From positions 1 to 7,097 of the forward strand of contig SLEY01000593.1 of the NCBI GenBank assembly GCA_007124535.1: 7,097 nt of DNA. The letters run 5' to 3'. How positions within the stretch are numbered: the stretch's first letter is position 1; each line of letters starts with the position of its first letter. The notes under the pieces were generated by a model. It did no database searches, was not told where the DNA came from, and saw only the letters and a program-made list of their open reading frames with translations. Of this stretch, positions 1 to 5,181 are shown piece by piece. The translations under genes and the position numbers were made by a program. Origin of the DNA: Planctomycetaceae bacterium. Its GTDB lineage: Bacteria; Planctomycetota; Planctomycetia; Pirellulales; Pirellulaceae.

Positions 1-284
1 TCGCTTCCGTGGCGGAACCGGCGCCGCCGACGGTACCGCGCGCGGCGCCGGTGGTCGATTCGGCGAATCCGGCTGACGAAAGTCGGCTGGCCGCGTCCAG
101 CAACAGCTGGTACGCCCGCCAGCGTCAGGAGCATTTGCGCCAGCAGGGTCGTACGCCAGGCGCGGAACCGGGGCCCGGCCGCTCGCCAGCGACTCCGCAA
201 ACCCCCGTCCGGGGCTCGGTGACTCGGGCTCCTCAAGTCGAACGGCCGCAACCGACGGTCCTACCCGCTCGGGTTTCCCATTAG
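1..284 (+). CDS. C-terminal end of an unrecognised Pro/Ala/Arg-rich protein (partial)
   Basis: The reading frame is open from the first complete codon (position 3) to a TAG stop at 282-284, so this is most likely the tail of a gene that starts outside the window. A GTG at position 9 could in principle be a start, but too little upstream sequence is visible to judge a ribosome binding site. The visible 93 residues are low in complexity and rich in Pro, Ala, Arg and Gln. They include a more structured patch (SNSWYARQRQEHLRQQGR) and end in RVSH. There is no membrane segment, cysteine motif or recognisable domain, and it looks like a disordered C-terminal extension. It converges on the redox operon with a 42-bp gap. 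No function can be assigned. That it is coding at all rests on the open frame and GC-rich third positions. Confidence 0.5.
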   Translation, partial: ASVAEPAPPTVPRAAPVVDSANPADESRLAASSNSWYARQRQEHLRQQGRTPGAEPGPGRSPATPQTPVRGSVTRAPQVERPQPTVLPARVSH

Positions 285-326
285 CGTTTCCGGCGTCTTT
301 TTGGAACGAAACTTGTTGCGTCCCCT

Positions 327-2078
327 TTACGACTCGGCCGGGTTGGGGGGCGAGTCGCCGGCAAATGCCACGCCGGTCAGATCGGCGGTCTGGCGGTCCC
401 AAGCCGAAAGATCTTGGGCAGAGAAGGCATCGAGCCGATCGTAACCGCAACCGCGAGCGAGCCCTTTCATCAATTCGACCGCGGCGGTCAGGAATCGGGC
501 TAGTCGAGCGGAGGCGGTCGGGACGTCCAGGCGGGCGCGGAGATCGGGCCGCTGGGTCGCCAACCCGGCGGGGCAGTTGTTCGTATGGCAAATCCGTGCG
601 CCGACACACCCGATCGCTTGCATCGCCGCGTTGCCCAGGGCGACGCCATCGGCGCCCAGGCAGAGCGCTTTCACGAAATCGGCCGGTGTGCGGAGCCCAC
701 CGGTGATGATCAGGGTGATGTCCGAGCAGCCGCGGCGGTCCAAGTGCCGCCGAGCTCGGGCAAGCGCCGGAAGGGTCGGGACGGAAATGTGGTTGCGGAA
801 CAACAGGGGCGCCGCGCCGGTTCCTCCGCCGCGCCCGTCCAGGATCAGGTAATCGACACCGCAGTCCAGGGCGAAATCGATGTCGGCTTCGATGTGCTGG
901 GCCGACATCTTCATCCCGATCGGGATCCCGCCCGTCCGTTCCCGGACTCGATCCGCAAACTGGCGGAAGTCGGCGGGGGTGACCAGATGGGGGAAGGTCG
1001 CGGGGGAGAGGGCGGCTTGCCCTTCGGGTAATCGGCGCACCTGGGCGATCTTGCCCTTCACCTTGCTCCCCGGCAGGTGGCCGCCGATCCCCGTCTTCGC
1101 CGCTTGGCCGGCTTTGAAGTGAAAAGCCTGCACCCGCTCCAACAGCTGTTCGGAATAGCCGAAGCCGGCCGAGCCCAGTTCGAACAAATACCGCGAGTTG
1201 GCTGCCTGCTCGTCCGGCAGCATGCCGCCTTCGCCGGAACAGATGCCGGTCCCCGCCTGCTGGGCCCCTTGAGCCAGCGCGATCTTCGCCTCCTCGGACA
1301 GCGCTCCGAAACTCATGTCCGTCACCAGCAAGGGGATCTTCAGGTGCAGGGGCCGGGCGGCACGCGGACCGATCACCCATTGCGTGGCTACCTCGGTTTC
1401 TTCCAGCAAGGGCCGGCGGGCCAGTTGGGCCGTGAGGATCTGCAGATCGTTCCACTGGGGCAATTCCGAGCCGGGCACCCCCATTGCCGCCATCTCGCCG
1501 TGCGAACCCGTCTTGTGCAAACCATCCCGAGCCAGGGCGTGAATCCCTTCCAGCGTCGGTTCCTCCGGCGTATTGCGCGCCGCCGGGGCCCGGGCAGGGA
1601 CCGGTTCCGCGCGTGCTCCGGCCCCCGCCGCCGACCGCGGGTCCAACTTGCTATGGCTGCCGTCGCAATAAGGGGCGTTCTTCGTCCGCTTGCACAAACA
1701 CAGGGCCGCCTTCTTCGCTTTCTCGACCGTGAATTCCAGCGGTTGGAAGCTCGTATCCCGGTGCGAACCGTCACAGAACGGCTGGGCAGCCGACTTGCCG
1801 CACGAGCACCAGAAATGCGAGCCCGCCTCCAATTCGACCCGCATCGGTCGGGTGGCCACAAGCCGCGGCAGATCGGCTTCTGACGGCCCCTCCGGCACGA
1901 CTTCGATGGTTCGGGTGGCCGAAACCGCCGGACTCGGCCGCTCCGCCATCAAGCCGACTTCACGATCCGTGCCGGACCCGTCTTCAGGCCGGCCACGCAG
2001 CCAGAGCATGACCAGGGTCGCTACGGAGCCGATTCCCACAAAAGCCACGCCCACCAGGGCATTGATCGCAGGACCCAT
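327..2078 (-). CDS. Membrane-anchored dual-CDGSH / FMN-binding glutamate synthase-family protein
   Basis: This 583-residue protein has three parts. Residues about 4-28 form one membrane helix followed by RGR, which predicts a short outside N-terminus and a cytoplasmic body. Residues about 80-145 carry two perfect CDGSH 2Fe-2S motifs (CSCGKSAAQPFCDGSH, ligands C91, C93, C102, H106; and C127, C129, C138, H142), as in tandem CISD3-like proteins. Residues about 195-545 are the FMN synthase domain of glutamate synthase (PF01645 type): MSFGALSEEAK at 255-265, GRGGGTGAAP at 415-424, TGGLRTPADF at 459-468, and the 3Fe-4S cysteines C491, C497 and C502 (C-x5-C-x4-C). The N-terminal glutaminase domain and the C-terminal GltB beta-helix are absent and no gltD is nearby, so ordinary NADPH-GOGAT activity is unlikely and the substrate is unknown. 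The start follows a GA-rich ribosome binding site (GAGAGG). It is the second gene of an operon, 43 bp after the rubredoxin-cytochrome gene, which is a plausible electron partner. Confidence 0.9.
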   Translation of the reverse strand: MGPAINALVGVAFVGIGSVATLVMLWLRGRPEDGSGTDREVGLMAERPSPAVSATRTIEVVPEGPSEADLPRLVATRPMRVELEAGSHFWCSCGKSAAQPFCDGSHRDTSFQPLEFTVEKAKKAALCLCKRTKNAPYCDGSHSKLDPRSAAGAGARAEPVPARAPAARNTPEEPTLEGIHALARDGLHKTGSHGEMAAMGVPGSELPQWNDLQILTAQLARRPLLEETEVATQWVIGPRAARPLHLKIPLLVTDMSFGALSEEAKIALAQGAQQAGTGICSGEGGMLPDEQAANSRYLFELGSAGFGYSEQLLERVQAFHFKAGQAAKTGIGGHLPGSKVKGKIAQVRRLPEGQAALSPATFPHLVTPADFRQFADRVRERTGGIPIGMKMSAQHIEADIDFALDCGVDYLILDGRGGGTGAAPLLFRNHISVPTLPALARARRHLDRRGCSDITLIITGGLRTPADFVKALCLGADGVALGNAAMQAIGCVGARICHTNNCPAGLATQRPDLRARLDVPTASARLARFLTAAVELMKGLARGCGYDRLDAFSAQDLSAWDRQTADLTGVAFAGDSPPNPAES

Positions 2079-2121
2079 CCCTCCCGTCCTCTCTCGTCAA
2101 AAAAGTTTCCAGCCCCGGCCC

Positions 2122-3216
2122 TCAATCGCCCGGCTGGTCCGCGTACGTCACCGTCAGGTAGTGGACGATCTGGGACAGTTCCTCCGCTGTGGCCACCAAA
2201 CCTTCGTCCACCATCCGGGCCACCAAATCCCGCGCGCCTTCGGCCGATTCCGGCGGTACCATATCGACCAGCGTCACCGGGTGGCACTGAGCACACTTGG
2301 ATTCGAAAACCTGCCGAGCCGCGTCCTGATCAAAAACCGACGGTTCACCCGGCTGAGCCGTCCGCACCGCGGCCCGGGTGTCCCGGCTGAGCGTCTCCTG
2401 GTCCCGTAACTGCTGCGTCGACTGCTGCAACTGCGGGGAAATCGCGATCAGATACGCCGTGACCAACCACTGCTGCTCCTCATCCAACGGGTCCAGCATC
2501 GTCGTTCGATCGGCCATCCGCCGAACCGTCATCCGCCAATTCTCAGGCGTACGCGGCCGGGCCAGGACGGTCCGCAAGTCGTGGCACTCGATGCAATCTC
2601 GCCGCAACACCTGCCGGCCCGCCCGCAGTCCCACCGGCGAACCGTAGCGCGCCGCCTCGCCAGAATCCAAGCCCAAGCCGACCAAGCGCGAATGCAACTG
2701 CTGCAGGTTCTCCTCCGAATACAAGCCTTCCGCCACCGTCGAACGTTCCAGAAATACCTCCTGCAAAGCAAACGGCGCCGAAATGCCGATCAGAATCACC
2801 GAACCGATAAACACCGACGAGCCCAGACGGGAAACCAACGAAGCATCCAGCATCGGAAAGAACCGAACCACCAGGATCTTCAACAGCAGCACCGCCCCGA
2901 TCGCGATGCCCAACACAATATGCACCACCGTCCGCGGCGGAAATTCGATCTGATAAGTCCACAACCGAGGAACCATCTGCCACAGCATCAGCAGATAGAT
3001 GCCCACGAACAGGTAGCCGAACCAGCGGTGAGCGCCGCGAAGATTGACCGGCCAGCCGCCGGAGACGCCACCCGCCGGCGAACCGGCTCGACCGAAAGCC
3101 GTTTTCGATGCGCCGCAGGCGGGACATGCCCAATCGTGGGGCAGCTCGTCCCAAGCCGTCCCCTGCTGCGCTTCGTCATACAAATAGCCACAAACCGCAC
3201 ATTGATATCGTGCCAT
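2122..3216 (-). CDS. Rubredoxin / three-helix membrane / di-haem cytochrome c fusion protein
   Basis: This 364-residue protein appears to be an electron carrier spanning the membrane. Residues 1-43 are a rubredoxin fold with four iron-binding cysteines, C6, C9, C31 and C34 (CAVCGYLYD and CPACGASKTAF). About 21 residues separate the two pairs, shorter than in classical rubredoxins. Three hydrophobic helices follow at about 64-84, 95-118 and 132-152. Arginine and lysine on the N-terminal side and in the helix 2-3 loop predict N-inside, C-outside topology. That puts the rubredoxin in the cytoplasm and the C-terminal half in the periplasm, where c-type haems are attached. Two CxxCH sites (C208-H212 and C308-H312) each lie upstream of an ARM/RRM methionine (M234 and M335) that might be the second haem ligand. 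H63 and H99 flank helices 1 and 2, but a haem b is not established. GAGG lies six bases before the ATG. It is the first gene of the operon with the CDGSH/FMN protein. Confidence 0.9.
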   Translation of the reverse strand: MARYQCAVCGYLYDEAQQGTAWDELPHDWACPACGASKTAFGRAGSPAGGVSGGWPVNLRGAHRWFGYLFVGIYLLMLWQMVPRLWTYQIEFPPRTVVHIVLGIAIGAVLLLKILVVRFFPMLDASLVSRLGSSVFIGSVILIGISAPFALQEVFLERSTVAEGLYSEENLQQLHSRLVGLGLDSGEAARYGSPVGLRAGRQVLRRDCIECHDLRTVLARPRTPENWRMTVRRMADRTTMLDPLDEEQQWLVTAYLIAISPQLQQSTQQLRDQETLSRDTRAAVRTAQPGEPSVFDQDAARQVFESKCAQCHPVTLVDMVPPESAEGARDLVARMVDEGLVATAEELSQIVHYLTVTYADQPGD

Positions 3217-3300
3217 CCGCCGCCTCGCTGTCTCCGGTACGGCGAAGCCGCGACCTCACACAACGCTCCGGTCCGAAAATTCCGACGCCGTATGGGGGCG

Positions 3301-3329
3301 ATTCTAAAGCAAGCCGCTTGTCGCGACAA
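3301..3329 (-). promoter_or_regulatory. Candidate sigma70-type promoter of the redox operon
   Basis: Read on the minus strand, TTGTCG (3329-3324, four of six matches to TTGACA) is followed after exactly 17 bases by TAGAAT (3306-3301, five of six matches to TATAAT). Transcription would begin near 3294 and give a leader of about 78 bases before the ATG at 3216. The -35 box lies inside the 22-bp palindrome at 3313-3334, so a protein bound there could block the promoter. This rests on consensus matching only. Confidence 0.4.
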
Positions 3330-3334
3330 GCGGC
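3313..3334. repeat. Perfect 22-bp palindrome in the divergent promoter region
   Basis: The left arm GCCGCTTGTCG (3313-3323) is followed without a spacer by its exact reverse complement (3324-3334). The symmetry stops at the flanking A residues. Eleven base pairs with no loop suits a dimeric protein-binding site better than an RNA hairpin. It overlaps the -35 box of the redox operon and lies about 38 bp upstream of the candidate birA -35 box. It could be an operator, or one copy of a dispersed genomic palindrome. A genome-wide count would decide. Confidence 0.85.
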
Positions 3335-3350
3335 ACTCCACCCGCGCGGT

Positions 3351-3367
3351 CGCCGATCCGATCGGCG
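3351..3367. repeat. Second inverted repeat, 7-bp arms
   Basis: CGCCGAT (3351-3357) and ATCGGCG (3361-3367) are exact reverse complements separated by three bases. The element lies 16 bp from the 22-bp palindrome and just upstream of the candidate birA -35 box, so it might be a second binding site. In GC-rich DNA a 7-bp match is also possible by chance. Confidence 0.4.
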
Positions 3368-3371
3368 CCCC

Positions 3372-3400
3372 TGGACGCTGAGATTCGCCCGCGGTACGAT
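3372..3400 (+). promoter_or_regulatory. Candidate promoter of the biotin ligase gene
   Basis: TGGACG (3372-3377) and TACGAT (3395-3400) each match the sigma70 consensus at four of six positions and are 17 bases apart. Transcription would start near 3407 and leave a leader of about 34 bases before the ATG at 3441. The match is modest and rests on spacing and position. Confidence 0.3.
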
Positions 3401-3440
3401 CCGGGTTTCCCATCCCCTGCCCCGGGAGCACGTGCCTCGA

Positions 3441-4262
3441 ATGAACACACCTCTTGCGCTGGTCGACTTGGCCCGTCTGGTCCGGGAAACCTGGGTTCGC
3501 CACGTGGACCAGCATGTCGAACTCGATTCGACCAATGACCGGGCGCTGGAAATGGCGGATTCGGTGAGCGAGGCGGAACTGCCCCTGTTGGTGCTCGCGG
3601 ATCGGCAGACCCGCGGCCGCGGCCGCGAGGCTCGGGTATGGTGGTCCGCGCCGGGCGCCCTGACCTTTTCCCTGCTGATCGCCTTGGACCCGGACCGCTT
3701 ACCCCGGAGTCACCGCTCGCGGTTGGCCCTGGCCTGTGGGGTTGCCGTGGCCCGCACCATCCAGGAAAGCCTCCCCGCGGTTCCCCTGCGCCTGAAATGG
3801 CCCAACGACGTGTATCTCCGCGATCGCAAAGTTTGCGGGATTCTGGTGGAGATCCCGGGCGGGTCGGCGCCGCGCGCCGTGCTGGGGGTGGGCGTGAACG
3901 TCAATAACCGTTTCCATTCCGCGCCCGCCGAACTGCGCCGGCAAGCGGTGTCCCTGAGAGAAGTCGCCAAGCGGAAATTCGATCGGACCGCACTGCTCGT
4001 GGCCCTGCTGCGACACCTGGAAGAGCAATTCACCGAATTGTGCGACCGGCCCGCCGCGCTGCTGGCCCACTGGCGGCGCTTTTGCCTGCTGACCGGCCGG
4101 CACGTCCATGTGAAATCGGCAGGGCGGCAGCTGGAGGGCTGCTGCGAGGGGATCGACGAAGAAGGTCGCCTGTTGGTCCGGACGGCCCACGGTCTCGAAC
4201 GCCTGGTCTCCGCCAGCATCGCAGCAATCGATCCAGTGCCCCAAGAACGAGGGGTTCTCTAA
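3441..4262 (+). CDS. birA: Biotin--[acetyl-CoA-carboxylase] ligase, monofunctional
   Basis: Biotin-protein ligase activates biotin with ATP and transfers it to the target lysine of biotin carrier proteins such as AccB, in the cytoplasm. The 273-residue chain has the family motifs in order: DSTND (29-33), the biotinyl-AMP loop RGRGREARVW (58-67), KWPNDVYL (119-126), KVCGILVE (130-137, with K130 matching the conserved catalytic-site lysine), GVGVNVNN (149-156), and a small C-terminal beta domain from about residue 216. The N-terminal winged-helix DNA-binding domain of E. coli BirA is missing, so this is a ligase without repressor function (group I). The open frame extends further upstream, but homology begins near this ATG, which follows GGGAG by 12 bases. 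An in-frame GTG at 3432 would add three residues and cannot be excluded. It is divergent from the redox operon. Confidence 0.93.
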   Translation: MNTPLALVDLARLVRETWVRHVDQHVELDSTNDRALEMADSVSEAELPLLVLADRQTRGRGREARVWWSAPGALTFSLLIALDPDRLPRSHRSRLALACGVAVARTIQESLPAVPLRLKWPNDVYLRDRKVCGILVEIPGGSAPRAVLGVGVNVNNRFHSAPAELRRQAVSLREVAKRKFDRTALLVALLRHLEEQFTELCDRPAALLAHWRRFCLLTGRHVHVKSAGRQLEGCCEGIDEEGRLLVRTAHGLERLVSASIAAIDPVPQERGVL

Positions 4263-4319
4263 GCATCTGCCAAAAAATCACGGTCGCGTTCGTCGCAGCC
4301 GTCCCGCAGCGCTGTGGCC

Positions 4320-4405
4320 GGTCTCTGACCGAGCCACCCGGCCGACCGAAGGTCTCCCCTATCGGTGGAGACCTTCGGTTCGCGGTTTCGGCGGGGTCAG
4401 AGACC
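4320..4405. repeat. Nested inverted repeat between convergent genes
   Basis: Two perfect inverted repeats are nested. The outer arms are GGTCTCTGACC (4320-4330) and its reverse complement (4395-4405), 11 bp each. The inner arms are ACCGAAGGTCTCC (4345-4357) and its reverse complement (4367-4379), 13 bp each around a 9-base loop. Both arm pairs share a GGTCTC core. The element fills the gap between birA and the phosphoesterase gene, which end toward each other. It could be a bidirectional terminator, a dispersed intergenic repeat, or a short structured RNA. Confidence 0.85.
4345..4379. terminator. Candidate bidirectional terminator hairpin
   Basis: The inner 13-bp perfect stem with a 9-base loop is the strongest hairpin in the gap between the two converging genes, about 82 bases after the birA stop and 64 bases after the phosphoesterase stop. 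Neither side carries a run of T residues, so if it ends transcription it is not a canonical intrinsic terminator. Confidence 0.35.
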
Positions 4406-4430
4406 CGCGCCGAACAGACCCGCGCCGAAC
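4401..4430. repeat. Tandem direct repeat, 2 x 15 bp
   Basis: The unit AGACCCGCGCCGAAC occurs twice head to tail (4401-4415 and 4416-4430) without a mismatch. The next bases (AG) could start a third copy that then diverges. The first copy overlaps the right outer arm of the nested inverted repeat, so the duplication may have arisen by slippage at that structure. Confidence 0.85.
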
Positions 4431-4443
4431 AGGGGGCAGATGC

Positions 4444-5181
4444 TCACGTCAATCGTGATCTGCCGCGAGTTCGGCCGGGCACCGGGCACTGGCGCAGTTC
4501 GATGCGCACGTCGGGATTCAGGGCCGCCAGGGCGTAACAGCCGTCGAAGGCGGGGCCACAATTGACCACATGGCACCCTTCCAATTGCGTGGTTCCCGGC
4601 GACTCGTGAACGTGCCCGCAGACAGCCAAGGCGGGGCGCCGCCGCACGATGAACTCGCGCACCGCCGTGCTGCCGATATGTTGGCCCGAACGGGTGCGGT
4701 CTAACGAGGTATGATGAGGCGGGACGTGCGTCAGCAGCACCTCCTGAGGCGTTTGTCCGGAGTCGGCGGCGGTTTCCGCAGGCCGTACCCGCTGCCATTG
4801 TTCCAGGGCCTCGCGCCGACTCTGTTCCAGAGCTTCCGCCAAGAGCGTCTCGCTCATCTCATGCGTGCGGCCGTGCCAAGGCGGCACGGCCGAAACCCCG
4901 CAGAACGCCACGTTGCCATGACAAGCGCCGCGACGGAACAGAGAGACGCCCAACGCGGCCAAACGCTGATCGATCCGCGGCGAGTCGCAGTTACCGGCGA
5001 CGGCCAGGACGCGGGGCTGCCGCTCCCACAAAAGGCGAATCATGCTCTCCGCTGCATTCGGAGTGGCAAAATGCGTGATATCGCCGCCAACCAGCACCAA
5101 ATCGACCGGCCCCGCCTGGTCCAAGATGGCTTGCAGCGACTCGGGGTCGCCGTGCAGGTCGGCCAGGCAGAGCAACTTCAT
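4444..5181 (-). CDS. Metallophosphoesterase, Icc-related (COG2129 type)
   Basis: This 245-residue cytoplasmic phosphoesterase has the calcineurin-like two-metal site: DLH (D8, H10), GGD (D34), GNCD (N64, D66), H152 in THVPPH, and GHVHE (H190, H192). The segments GGDITHFATP, GNCDSP, the D-x-x-x-S-G-x-H-I-G-S stretch at 161-171, and CGHVHESPG resemble the Icc-related COG2129 group, whose natural substrates are mostly unknown. The start MKLLCLADLHGD is chosen because homology begins there and its ATG overlaps the stop of the upstream dehydrogenase gene as ATGA, which indicates translational coupling. A longer frame starting at 5208 lies wholly inside the upstream gene and is unlikely. The C-terminal tail (PGRTRGRSRLT) is basic and probably disordered. 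No functional link with the coupled dehydrogenase is apparent, and a role on a phosphate ester such as a nucleotide cofactor is speculation. Confidence 0.88.
   Translation of the reverse strand: MKLLCLADLHGDPESLQAILDQAGPVDLVLVGGDITHFATPNAAESMIRLLWERQPRVLAVAGNCDSPRIDQRLAALGVSLFRRGACHGNVAFCGVSAVPPWHGRTHEMSETLLAEALEQSRREALEQWQRVRPAETAADSGQTPQEVLLTHVPPHHTSLDRTRSGQHIGSTAVREFIVRRRPALAVCGHVHESPGTTQLEGCHVVNCGPAFDGCYALAALNPDVRIELRQCPVPGRTRGRSRLT

Noticed and set aside
285..326. Possible terminator between the partial first gene and the redox operon (GTTTC/GAAAC arms with a short T run)
   Set aside because: The stem is only 5 bp with a long loop and the T run lies inside the loop, so it is not a convincing hairpin.
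1077..1883. Long plus-strand open frame opposite the CDGSH/glutamate synthase gene
   Set aside because: It is a shadow of a GC-rich gene: Arg/Gly/Gln-rich, with no domain, while the minus-strand product carries clear family motifs throughout.
327..2078. Annotation as a standard glutamate synthase large subunit (gltB)
   Set aside because: The glutaminase domain and GltB C-terminal domain are absent and two CDGSH motifs plus a membrane anchor are added, so the gene name would mislead.
3108..3440. Upstream extension of the birA frame into the rubredoxin-cytochrome gene
   Set aside because: The extension has no biotin ligase homology, overlaps the 5' end of a well-supported opposite gene and crosses the divergent promoter region. 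The ATG at 3441 fits the family start.
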